Positions 15,943 through 23,947 of a stretch of DNA of 64,000 nt are shown piece by piece. Position numbers and translations under genes: made by a program. Position 1 is the first letter of the stretch; each line of letters starts with the position of its first letter. The DNA comes from Akkermansiaceae bacterium (GTDB lineage: Bacteria; Verrucomicrobiota; Verrucomicrobiia; Verrucomicrobiales; Akkermansiaceae). The notes below the pieces were generated by a model. That model saw only the letters and a program-made list of their open reading frames with translations, made no database searches and was not told the DNA's origin. The stretch spans positions 1 through 64,000 of the forward strand of contig SUVL01000014.1 of assembly GCA_015062005.1 (NCBI GenBank). The letters are read 5' to 3'.

Positions 15943-17371
15943 ATGAACGGCGGCGGAGGATTCCCCACGCGTCTCTGAGGGCACCGGGTGCCGCGAATCG
16001 CAGGATGCCCAGGTAGAGGGAGAGGGAGAGCGCCAGACCGGCGGCGAGCCGGGGCAGGGGGGCGAGCTCGCTGAGCAGCAGGGCGGGGAGCCAGGTGCAG
16101 GCTGCGGCCAGGGCGAAGCCGGGCAGCCAGTCGAGCAGATGCTGGCGGGCGGGGAGGTGCATGTAGCGCCGGGTGGCCCAGGTGTTGATGGTGAGGCAGA
16201 GCGCAGAGGTGGCCAGCGCGCCCCAGCAGATGGCCAGCACGCTGATGAAGAACATGCCGATGAGGATGGCGATGCCCAGGCATTTCTTGATGAGCTCCAG
16301 CCGCAGGAAGAGTTTTGGCGGACCGCCGGCTTTGAGCAGGTTCAGGTTAATGATTTGCAGGTGCCAGGTGGCGTAGGAGATGCTCAGTATCTGCAGGTAG
16401 GGCACGCATTCCTCCCAGCCGGGGCCGTAGCATACCCGCACCAGGGGGCCGGCAAAGGCGGCGGTGAAGAGGCAGAGCCACGCGATGGGCAGCGTGAAGA
16501 GCCGCATGTAGCGCCGGTAGACCCCGGTGAGCTTCTGCGGGCTGCCTTGCAGGGTGCTCAGGATGGGGAAGGTAATCTGGTCGAGCATGTAGCAGAGCAC
16601 GGTGGGGCACATGGCGGCCAGCTGGGCGCCATTCTTGTAGCCAGCCAGGGCGGCGGGGGAATAGACCTTGCCGATGAAGAAGGCGCGGGCGTGGATATAG
16701 GCCGTATCCAGCAGGCCGGTGGCGGCCAGCCGGCAGCCCAGCGGCGCGAGCTCGCGGAAGCTCCGGCGGCTGAAGCGGAAGCGGGGGCGCCAGGGGCAGA
16801 TGCACCAGAAGAGCACGGCGGTGAGCACCGCGCTGGCGCAGCCCTGCACCATGTAGGCCCACACGCCCCAGCCCTGCCAGGCCAGCAGCAGGCACAGTGG
16901 CATGGCCACCAGCGCCGAGCCCAGGCAGATGAGCGCAGGCACCTTGAACTGCCGCCGCGCCATGTAGTGCGCCATGTGTACGTTGGTTGCGCTGTTCAGG
17001 AGCACGATGAGCGCGCTGGCCTGCACCAGCTTACAGAGCGGCGGGGCTTCGAAAAAGGCCGCCAGCCACGGGGCGGAGAGGAAGAAGAGCAGGGCAATGA
17101 GCAAGCCCATGCCCAGGTTGAACCAGAAGAGCGTGTCGGCATCTTCCGCAGTGCGGTCCTGCTTGCGGATGAGCGCATTGCCGAATCCACCGGCGGCCAG
17201 GGTGCCCGCTGCGGTGAAGAAGATGGCGGTGAGCCCCATGAGCCCCATTTCCTCCTTGCTCAGCAGGCGGGCCAGCACCATGCTGTACACCAGCGTGACC
17301 GGCTGCAGGGTGCATTTCTGCAGCAGCATCCACCGCATGCCATCGGCGGTCTCTCGGGTGATTCGGGACAT
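15941..17371 (-). CDS. Lipopolysaccharide/oligosaccharide flippase (WzxC-like)
   Basis: 476 aa from the ATG at 17371, chosen because MSRITRETADGMRWMLLQKC opens the family-like sequence; the frame stays open 49 codons further upstream without looking like protein. About 12-14 membrane segments, with LARLLSKEEMGLMGLTAIFF matching the WzxC/polysaccharide-transport family. It should export lipid-linked sugar units. It is more GC-rich than the flippase at 3139..4659 and not closely similar to it. Its last codons abut the 87-bp repeat, and a fragment of a near-identical 3' end lies beyond the ATPase gene at 14163..14281. Confidence 0.85.
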   Translation of the reverse strand: MSRITRETADGMRWMLLQKCTLQPVTLVYSMVLARLLSKEEMGLMGLTAIFFTAAGTLAAGGFGNALIRKQDRTAEDADTLFWFNLGMGLLIALLFFLSAPWLAAFFEAPPLCKLVQASALIVLLNSATNVHMAHYMARRQFKVPALICLGSALVAMPLCLLLAWQGWGVWAYMVQGCASAVLTAVLFWCICPWRPRFRFSRRSFRELAPLGCRLAATGLLDTAYIHARAFFIGKVYSPAALAGYKNGAQLAAMCPTVLCYMLDQITFPILSTLQGSPQKLTGVYRRYMRLFTLPIAWLCLFTAAFAGPLVRVCYGPGWEECVPYLQILSISYATWHLQIINLNLLKAGGPPKLFLRLELIKKCLGIAILIGMFFISVLAICWGALATSALCLTINTWATRRYMHLPARQHLLDWLPGFALAAACTWLPALLLSELAPLPRLAAGLALSLSLYLGILRFAAPGALRDAWGILRRRS

Positions 17372-17496
17372 GGCGGTCGATTTTGTATATGAGCGGGGGA
17401 AGATTAACTTATTTGATTGGAATTTACAAGAGAATTTCCCTTGTTTATCTTCAATATGCTTGAACCGGAACAAATATTGTGGTAGATAAGGTGGGC

Positions 17497-18495
17497 ATGC
17501 GGAAGTGGCTTTTCTCATTTATCATAAATCTCTTTCTTATAGCAGTACCGGAGCTGCAGGCGAAGGAGATTGTGATTATCGGGATAAACGATGTACATGC
17601 ACATATGGAGCGGGTGGCCGCTTTTGCCTCGCGTCTGAAGGCGGAACGGGAAAAAACTCCCGAATTGGTGCTGGTGGGTGCTGGTGATATTTTTGCCGGG
17701 AGAGAAGTGATGGATTATGATAACACGCCAGAGGCAATGGTGGAGTTGATGAATCTGCTCGAAATGGATGCCGCAACGTTTGGAAACCATGAATTTGATT
17801 ATGGCGATGAAGAGTTGTTTGACTATGTAAAAGCGGCAAGGTTTCCCTTTGTGTGCGCAAATTGTACACCTCTGGGGGGAGAAACAGATGTAATACATCC
17901 GTATACCATCATAGAACGAGACGGTGTCAAAATAGGTATTATCGGTTTGGTTGAGACGAGTGATAACGGGAAGCCCTATATTTATTCAGGTTATAATCCG
18001 GAGCTAGTGCGTTTTTCTTCTCCGTTTGAAAGCATGTCCAATTTTGCATACTTGCGCACCCAATGCGATATTCTCGTAGCTTTATCGCATCTGGGGTATG
18101 AAGCAGATTGCCGATTAGCCCATCTGTTTCCTGAGTTGGATGCAATTATTGGGGCTCATTCTCACATAGTGCTACCTGATGACCATATGAAGAATGGTGT
18201 TCTTATAGCACAGTCGGGTTTTGCTTTAACACATTACTCCAGACTAGAGTTTACGGTGGAAGATGGAGTGGTGAAGGCAAAGCGAGGACATTCGCTTTGT
18301 GTTGGTGATTCCGTTGAGGATCAAACCGTTGCCAGGTACGTGGAGAGTTGTCGCGCCAGTGCTATAAAACTCAGTTTCAGAAAAATGAGGAAGAAAATGA
18401 TAAAGTGCTCTCTGTCTTTATCTTGTGTGGTGGTGAGCCTTCTTATGGCTGTGGCGGATTTTATCGTGTGTAGAATGGGTAGAACAGGAACCTGA
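17497..18495 (+). CDS. Secreted 5'-nucleotidase-type metallophosphatase, lacking the C-terminal domain
   Basis: 332 aa from the ATG at 17497 (AAGGTG four bases before it); GTG at 17479 is an alternative. A signal peptide is followed by the calcineurin-like motifs GINDVHAH, GAGDIFAG, GNHEFDYG, ALSHLGYE and GAHSH, i.e. the metal-binding N-terminal domain of UshA/CpdB-like enzymes. The usual C-terminal nucleotide-recognition domain (about 200 residues) is absent. Instead the protein ends with a basic stretch and a hydrophobic segment, CSLSLSCVVVSLLMAVADF, that could anchor it. The substrate may be a nucleotide or another phosphoester. Confidence 0.8.
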   Translation: MRKWLFSFIINLFLIAVPELQAKEIVIIGINDVHAHMERVAAFASRLKAEREKTPELVLVGAGDIFAGREVMDYDNTPEAMVELMNLLEMDAATFGNHEFDYGDEELFDYVKAARFPFVCANCTPLGGETDVIHPYTIIERDGVKIGIIGLVETSDNGKPYIYSGYNPELVRFSSPFESMSNFAYLRTQCDILVALSHLGYEADCRLAHLFPELDAIIGAHSHIVLPDDHMKNGVLIAQSGFALTHYSRLEFTVEDGVVKAKRGHSLCVGDSVEDQTVARYVESCRASAIKLSFRKMRKKMIKCSLSLSCVVVSLLMAVADFIVCRMGRTGT

Positions 18496-18497
18496 CA

Positions 18498-19094
18498 TCA
18501 TTTTTTTACCTGCAGGTAGATAATCTGGCGGTGGTAGCGGGGGTCAGTTGAATCAGTGGTGAGCACCAGGCGGTTCAGCGCGGCTTTGGCGGTGCTGCGG
18601 GGGGTGAGGGTCACGGTGTATTCCCGCCCGCGTTTCACCACCTTGGGCGCGTAGTCGAAGGCATCGCCGCTCAGGGCGGCATCGGTAATGTGGGTGATGG
18701 GGCCGCCCTGGGGCAGGGTGATGCGCAGCACCTGCGGGGTGGGGGCGGCTCCGCGTTTCCACACCAGGCTGCGGGCGGAGAGGCGGATGGCCTGCGGCAC
18801 CTTGAACTGCATGCGCAGCGTTACTTCCTCGCCATCCTCGGTTTCGGCGGTGATTGTCTTCTCCACATCGCGGTCGAAGGTGCGGGTGTCCACCGTGGCG
18901 GTGAGTTTACTGCCGCTGATGTTGACCCTGGTGCAGTCGCAGTGCGGCTCGGCATCCTCTATCTCCTCGCCGGTGGTCTGGAAGATAACGGTAGCCTGCT
19001 CCTGCCCGAACTTCAGCGGCACCACCTGTGTGGTGCTCTTGAATCCCGCCAGCGCGGGCAGGGTAAGAATCAATGTGAAAACGATTTTTTTCAT
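18498..19094 (-). CDS. DUF1573-like secreted protein
   Basis: 198 aa with a short signal peptide (KKIVFTLILTLPALAGF). The segment HCDCTRVNI is the conserved cysteine motif of DUF1573-type immunoglobulin-like domains, and the rest is beta-strand rich with a second such module after about residue 100. Proteins of this kind are exported and frequent in Verrucomicrobiota and Bacteroidota; their function is not established. The gene converges on the metallophosphatase with only 2 bp between the stops. The gene-free stretch upstream holds the iteron array. Confidence 0.75.
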   Translation of the reverse strand: MKKIVFTLILTLPALAGFKSTTQVVPLKFGQEQATVIFQTTGEEIEDAEPHCDCTRVNISGSKLTATVDTRTFDRDVEKTITAETEDGEEVTLRMQFKVPQAIRLSARSLVWKRGAAPTPQVLRITLPQGGPITHITDAALSGDAFDYAPKVVKRGREYTVTLTPRSTAKAALNRLVLTTDSTDPRYHRQIIYLQVKK

Positions 19095-19230
19095 GCTTGC
19101 TTGCTCAAAACTTGCTCCAGTTCGACTAAAGTTCGACTTGAATCGACTTTAAAGAGTTATATTTGAAATTCATTTAGACCGCTTTGATGATTAATGAGAT
19201 GAGTTGTTGGTTTCGGGGAGGACGATAGTT

Positions 19231-19351
19231 GAAAACTTTCTGAAAACTTTCTGAAAACTTTCTGAAGACTTTCTGAAGACTTGCTCAAGACTTGCTCAAG
19301 ACTTGCTCAAGACTTGCTCAAGACTTGCTCAAGACTTGCTCAAGACTTGCT
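19231..19351. repeat. 11-bp tandem array (11 units)
   Basis: Eleven consecutive 11-bp units with no interruption: three GAAAACTTTCT, one GAAGACTTTCT, one GAAGACTTGCT and six CAAGACTTGCT. The units change stepwise along the array. A period of 11 keeps sites on nearly the same face of the helix and is not a multiple of 3, so it is unlikely to be coding. A related GCTCAAAACTTGCTC sequence lies next to the DUF1573 start codon (about 19104..19118). The rest of the gap 19095..19489 shows no gene. Confidence 0.92.
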
Positions 19352-19489
19352 CAAATGTTAGTTGCTGTTTTGAATTAGTTTCCATTCGTTGTGTTCTGTC
19401 AGCGTAATTTTTCCTGCATATTTGAGCTCTGAAAGGAAATTAGAAATACGCTTTTTCTTTTGCGGTGACAGTAGTTGGGGAAAGCGGAA

Positions 19490-20095
19490 TCAGGCTTGTT
19501 TCTCTTCTTCCTTCTTCACAAAGAAGCTGGAGATGATGAAGAGGGCGGCGGCGATGCAGACGCAGGAATCGGCCACGTTGAAGGAGGGCCAGTGGTAGCC
19601 GTAGGGGAACATCTCGGTGCGAATCCAGGGGAAGGAGAAGTCCAGGAAGTCCACCACGTAGCCGCTCATGAGGTTGGTGAAGAAGCCCTTGCTTTCTGCG
19701 CCGGGGATGAAGAAGCCCTGCAGGAGGCGGTCGGTCATGTTGCCGATGATGCCGGTGGTGATGAGTGCCCAGGCCACGCGCAGCGAGCGGGTGGAGAAGA
19801 AGCCGCTGCGGAACAGGCGGTAGAACCACACCAGCGCCACCACCTGCACACAGAGGAACACGAAGGGGGCCCACACGGTGCCGTGGCCGGTGCCGAAGGC
19901 CACGCCGGTGTTGTGCACGCGCACGAGGCAGAAGTTCATGAACTCACTGCCCTGGATGACCGGGATGATTTTGCTGCTGAAGGAGTGCTCCCAGTCATAG
20001 GGGAAGTTCAGCACCACGGCCCACTTGGTGAGCTGGTCGAGGGCGTACAGGATGATGATGAGGGCGATGAGCCAAGGGGAGATGCGGCGGGGCAT
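19490..20095 (-). CDS. lspA: Lipoprotein signal peptidase (signal peptidase II)
   Basis: 201 aa from the ATG at 20095; the frame is open further upstream but only MPRRISPWLIALIIILYALDQ looks like the protein, with DQLTK the conserved first motif. The catalytic aspartates lie in GNMTDRLLQGF and FNVADSCV, with four membrane helices. The enzyme cuts prolipoprotein signal peptides in the inner membrane. The window encodes several lipoproteins (44640, 52415) that need it. It is longer than usual (about 165) because of an insertion, FIPGAESKGFFTNLMSGY and WIRTEMFPYGYH, between the two motifs. It lies downstream of ileS, a common pairing. Confidence 0.93.
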   Translation of the reverse strand: MPRRISPWLIALIIILYALDQLTKWAVVLNFPYDWEHSFSSKIIPVIQGSEFMNFCLVRVHNTGVAFGTGHGTVWAPFVFLCVQVVALVWFYRLFRSGFFSTRSLRVAWALITTGIIGNMTDRLLQGFFIPGAESKGFFTNLMSGYVVDFLDFSFPWIRTEMFPYGYHWPSFNVADSCVCIAAALFIISSFFVKKEEEKQA

Positions 20096-20178
20096 GGTGT
20101 TGCGGTGGTGGGGGGATGCGACAGGCGCGCTCCTTGCGGGGAGTGCGCCTGTCGGTGGTTGAGGGGTTAAGTTTGAAA

Positions 20179-22896
20179 TCAGGCCATGACGGCGGCGCAG
20201 CGTTCGCAGAGTCCCTCGTCGTTCGCGGCGGGCTCGTAGCGGCGGCAGCGGGGGCACATGGCGTGCGGGGTCATGGCGGCGGTGGCAGCCAGCTCGGCGC
20301 CGGTGCTTACCTCCAGGTCAGCCACGATGAAGAACTCCTTGGCAAACTGCTTGTCCTGCAGCAGGGCGAGCACGGCGGCGTCCTCCGTGGCGGGCACGGT
20401 GAGGGCGACGGCGGCTTCGTTGTTCTTCTTGAAGGTCTTGGCCTTGATCTGGGCTTCGATGGCCACCTGAATCACGCTCTTGATCTGCTGCAGGCGGTCG
20501 AAGGTGGCGGTGAGACCGGCATCAAAGGCGGGGTCGGCGGTGGGGAAGTCCTGCTCGTGCACGGAACCGGCGTTGCCGGCGTGCTCCCATGCCTCGTCGC
20601 AGGTGTAGGCCAGCACGGGGGCCAGCAGCTTCACCAGCACATCAAACACGCGGGCAATGGCAAACTGCTTGCTGATGCGGTGCGGGGAGTCCGCGGCATC
20701 GCAGTACAGACTGTCCTTGGTCATGTCGATGTAGAGGGCGGAGAGGTCATTCGTGCAGAACTGGTTGATAGCCATGAACACCTTGCGGAATTCGTAGGCA
20801 TCGTAGGCGGCGCGCACCTCGCGGATGAGGGTGTTCGTGCGCTCCAGAATCCAGGCATCGGTGGCATCCAGCCTGGCGGGTTTCTCGCCGGTGTAGCCCT
20901 TCAGGTTGGCCAGGAGGATGCGCAGGGTGTTGCGCAGGCGGCGGTAGGGGTCGGTAATCTGCTTGAACAGATCCTCGCCGAAGGGTACCTCGTTCTGCCA
21001 GTCCACGCTGCTCACCCACAGGCGCACGATGTCGGCGCCGTACTTCTCGTAGAAGTACTTGGCATTGGTGGGCTTGGTGTAGGTGCCCTGGGCGCTCTTG
21101 GAGAGCTTGGAGCGGTCCTGGTTCACCACGAAGGCGTGGGTTAGCACCTTCTTGTAAGGTGCGGCATTGCGCCAGGCGCAGGAGAGCATGAGGGAGCTCT
21201 GGAACCAGCCGCGGTGCTGGTCGGTGGCTTCCAGGTACACATCGCAGGGGGCGCAGAGCTCGGGGTGGCGCTCCAGCACGGCCACGTGGGAGCAGCCGGA
21301 GTCAATCCACACATCGAGGGTGTCCTTGCCCTTCTTCAGGCTGGTGGGCAGGCCGAGCTTCTCGCAAAGCTGTTCGCTGGTGAGCTCGAACCAGATGTTG
21401 GTGCCGTGCTCGGCCACCAGGTCGGCCACCTTGTTCACGATGTCGGCGCTCAGCACGGGCTGGTCGTTCTCATCGAAGAATACGGGCAGCGGCACACCCC
21501 AGGTGCGCTGGCGGGAGATGCACCAGTCCGGGCGGGCTTCCACCGTGCTGTAGATGCGGTTGCGGCCCCAGGCGGGCAGCCACTCGGTCTTGTCAATCTG
21601 CTCCAGAGCCATGCCGCGCAGCTTCTCCATGCTGATGAAGAACTGCTTGACGGCGCGGAAGATGATGGGGGTCTTGGAGCGCCAGCAGTGCGGGTACTGG
21701 TGGGTGAACTCCTCGCGGCCCAGCAGGCGGTTACCTTCCACCAGCAGGGTGATGATGTCCTCGTTGCACTGGAACACGTGCTTGCCCACCAGGTGGGGCA
21801 GGCCGCATTCGGCAGTGTAGTTGCCGTCGTCGTCCACCGGGGAGAGCACGGGCAGCCCGTAGGCCATGCCGGCGATGTAGTCATCCGCACCGTGGCCGGG
21901 GGCAATGTGTACTGCGCCGGTACCGGCATCGGTGGTCACGTAGGCAGCGTTGATGATGAGGGACTCGCGGTTCAGGAAGGGGTGGCGGGCGTTGCGCTTT
22001 TCCAGCTCGCTGCCCTTGAAGGTGGCCAGCTCTTCCTGCAGCACCCAGCCGGTCTTGGCGGTCACGGTCTCGATGAGCTCGCGCACGATGATGAACTTGC
22101 GCTCGGCGCCGTCCTTGGCGTAGCGGCCGATGACGTAGGTGAAATCCGGGTTGAGGGCGATAGCCAGGTTGCTGGGCAGGGTCCAGGGTGTGGTGGTCCA
22201 GATGACCATCTCGCAACCGTCGATGCCGCAGACCGGGCCGTCCATCTCAAAGGCCACGTAGATGGCGGTGGAGGTGTCCTCCATGTATTCCACCTCGGCT
22301 TCGGCCAGGGCGGTGTGGTGGGCGTAGCTCCACTGCACCGGCTTCATGGACTGGTATACAGCGCCGCTTTCCACCAGTTTGGCGAACACGCGCAGGATAT
22401 CGGCCTCGTACTCCGGCTTCATGGTGATATACGGGTTGAACCAGTCACCGAACACGCCGAGGCGGCGGAAGGAGACGCGCTGCAGGTCGATGTAGCTCAG
22501 GGCGAATTCGGTGCAGCGGCGGCGGATTTCAGCGGGTTCCAGACCTTGGAATTCCTTGACTACCTTGGCCTCAATGGGCAGGCCGTGGCAGTCCCAGCCG
22601 GGGATGAAGGGGGCATAGTAGCCCGCCATGGTCTTGCTCTTCACGATGAGGTCCTTGAGCACCTTGTTCAGGGCGGTGCCCATGTGCACATCGCCATTGG
22701 CGAAGGGGGGGCCGTCGTGCAGCACGAAACGGGGGGCATTCTGCGCCTTACGGCGCGTTATAATTCGCTCATAAAGCTTCTCATTCTCCCATTTCTCCAG
22801 ACGCGCCGGCTCCTTGGTCGTGAGATCACCACGCATGGGGAACGTGGTATCCGGCAGGAAGATGGTGTCTTTGTAGCTTTTGGCGTTTGTGGTCAT
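20179..22896 (-). CDS. ileS: Isoleucyl-tRNA synthetase
   Basis: 905 aa, full length. The class I signature appears as PPFANGDVHMGTALNK (HMGT for HIGH) and the second motif as KLSKSAQG; the editing domain includes WTTTPWTLPSNLA. The C-terminus ends in a zinc knuckle, CPRCRRYEPAANDEGLCERC, as in bacterial IleRS. The enzyme charges tRNA-Ile. The start codon at 22896 sits 9 bp after a clear -10 element (see 22906..22934), so the transcript is nearly leaderless. lspA follows 83 bp downstream. Confidence 0.97.
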   Translation of the reverse strand: MTTNAKSYKDTIFLPDTTFPMRGDLTTKEPARLEKWENEKLYERIITRRKAQNAPRFVLHDGPPFANGDVHMGTALNKVLKDLIVKSKTMAGYYAPFIPGWDCHGLPIEAKVVKEFQGLEPAEIRRRCTEFALSYIDLQRVSFRRLGVFGDWFNPYITMKPEYEADILRVFAKLVESGAVYQSMKPVQWSYAHHTALAEAEVEYMEDTSTAIYVAFEMDGPVCGIDGCEMVIWTTTPWTLPSNLAIALNPDFTYVIGRYAKDGAERKFIIVRELIETVTAKTGWVLQEELATFKGSELEKRNARHPFLNRESLIINAAYVTTDAGTGAVHIAPGHGADDYIAGMAYGLPVLSPVDDDGNYTAECGLPHLVGKHVFQCNEDIITLLVEGNRLLGREEFTHQYPHCWRSKTPIIFRAVKQFFISMEKLRGMALEQIDKTEWLPAWGRNRIYSTVEARPDWCISRQRTWGVPLPVFFDENDQPVLSADIVNKVADLVAEHGTNIWFELTSEQLCEKLGLPTSLKKGKDTLDVWIDSGCSHVAVLERHPELCAPCDVYLEATDQHRGWFQSSLMLSCAWRNAAPYKKVLTHAFVVNQDRSKLSKSAQGTYTKPTNAKYFYEKYGADIVRLWVSSVDWQNEVPFGEDLFKQITDPYRRLRNTLRILLANLKGYTGEKPARLDATDAWILERTNTLIREVRAAYDAYEFRKVFMAINQFCTNDLSALYIDMTKDSLYCDAADSPHRISKQFAIARVFDVLVKLLAPVLAYTCDEAWEHAGNAGSVHEQDFPTADPAFDAGLTATFDRLQQIKSVIQVAIEAQIKAKTFKKNNEAAVALTVPATEDAAVLALLQDKQFAKEFFIVADLEVSTGAELAATAAMTPHAMCPRCRRYEPAANDEGLCERCAAVMA

Positions 22897-22905
22897 ACGC
22901 GCGCT

Positions 22906-22934
22906 AATATACGGCTTTATTCACAAAAAGTCAA
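22906..22934 (-). promoter_or_regulatory. Sigma70-like promoter of ileS (near-leaderless)
   Basis: On the minus strand TTGACT (22934..22929), a 17-bp spacer and TATATT (22911..22906). Only 9 bp separate the -10 from the ATG, so a start about 7 bp downstream would leave a leader of about 2 nt. Confidence 0.75.
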
Positions 22935-22986
22935 TCCCATATCTGCCCTGTGGTCTATTGCTGACTGAATTGGTTGTTAAAATAAG

Positions 22987-23014
22987 ACCGGCATCGGGGG
23001 GAGCCGATGCCGGT
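22987..23014 (-). terminator. Terminator of the secreted protein gene at 23023
   Basis: Arms ACCGGCATCGG and CCGATGCCGGT with a short G-rich loop lie just after the stop codon of the 260-aa gene and before the ileS promoter; a T-rich run follows on the minus strand. Confidence 0.7.
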
Positions 23015-23022
23015 TATGAAAA

Positions 23023-23805
23023 TCAGTCTTCGTCTTCTTCTTCGTCGTCGGAATCATCCGTTTCAACCTTGCGCCATCTGGCAGATTTTCTGGTGGATTT
23101 TTTTGCTTTCTTCTTTGAGGTGGTTCCTGCCGGTTGGCTGGAGGTCGCGGCAGTGGAAGTTACGGGCGTACTCGGACTTACCTGTGCAATCAATTCCTTA
23201 TATGACCGCAGGATTGCTTCTGACGGCCATTCGTTATGTTCAAACTTCCCTTCAATCAGGACTTTTCTTTTATGAGTTCTGGGATCCTGCTGTATAATTT
23301 CGTCATCGCAATAGGAAAAAGTAGCGAGGACTACCCCATTGGCGTCAATGGCTTTGAGTTCATAATATCTGCAGTTGGGATCCTTGTGTATTTCAGCGCG
23401 GACTTTTTTGTTGTCTTCATTGAGTATCGGGCTTTTGATGGAGAGCTGCTTGGCTCCCTTGTATGCGTCAAAATACTGGTCTTTTGCCTCTTTGCGGTCG
23501 TAATCGATATCCAGGAGGATGATGAGGTCTGCTCCTTTGTTGAAAATTTTGCGTTGGGTGGGTGCCAGGGATTCTGTGTACTTTTTCAGGTTGCGCATGC
23601 TGTATGCAGAGTGGCAGCGGTATACATAGAATACTTTTGCGTATTTATCAAACTTAGGGTTGTTGAGAACCACCTCACGGTTGCGCCTGTTCGCTTCAAT
23701 GAAGCTTGCAACTGAGCCAGCCGTTTCTTTGTGGGGGGCAGCCAGGGCGATGCTGCTTTGCAGCAAGGCGAGTATCAGTAGGAGTAAGATCTGAAAACGC
23801 TTCAT
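23023..23805 (-). CDS. Secreted hypothetical protein with Lys/Arg-rich and acidic tail
   Basis: 260 aa. A signal peptide (LLLLILALLQSSIALA) leads into a mixed alpha/beta region of about 170 residues with three cysteines, containing KVFYVYRCHSAYSMRNLKKY and DLIILLDIDYDRKEAKD. A Ser/Thr/Pro linker then runs into KKKAKKSTRKSARWRK and ends in a string of Asp/Glu (DDSDDEEEDED). I do not recognise the core. The adjacent basic and acidic patches could bind each other, nucleic acid or polyanions; this is speculation. Single-gene unit with its own terminator. Confidence 0.75.
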   Translation of the reverse strand: MKRFQILLLLILALLQSSIALAAPHKETAGSVASFIEANRRNREVVLNNPKFDKYAKVFYVYRCHSAYSMRNLKKYTESLAPTQRKIFNKGADLIILLDIDYDRKEAKDQYFDAYKGAKQLSIKSPILNEDNKKVRAEIHKDPNCRYYELKAIDANGVVLATFSYCDDEIIQQDPRTHKRKVLIEGKFEHNEWPSEAILRSYKELIAQVSPSTPVTSTAATSSQPAGTTSKKKAKKSTRKSARWRKVETDDSDDEEEDED

Positions 23806-23892
23806 GGATATAGAGAGAATGGGGCTAAATCGTACTCTTCTTTATTAACAATAAGTAGAGAGAATGTAAAGGAAAATAACATGAGAAAATGC

Positions 23893-23929
23893 AGCAAGGC
23901 AATGCTCGAGTGTGAGCATTGCCTTGCTG
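23893..23929 (-). terminator. Terminator of murA
   Basis: Fifteen-bp arms AGCAAGGCAATGCTC and GAGCATTGCCTTGCT with a short loop, 18 bp after the murA stop; on the minus strand it is followed by GCATTTTCTC. Confidence 0.75.
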
Positions 23930-23947
23930 AAATGAGGGGATTTGCGG

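Noticed and set aside
15941..17518. Longer flippase start at 17518
   Set aside because: The first 49 codons are not membrane-protein-like and run into the region facing the phosphatase gene; the ATG at 17371 begins the family-like part.
19231..19351. The 11-bp array as a CRISPR
   Set aside because: There are no spacers; units are contiguous and too short. No cas genes in the window.
21214..22968. A 584-codon open frame opposite ileS, and similar ones opposite lspA, murA, the ATP synthase genes and the flippase
   Set aside because: Antisense mirror frames of strongly biased genes; low-complexity protein, no ribosome-binding site.
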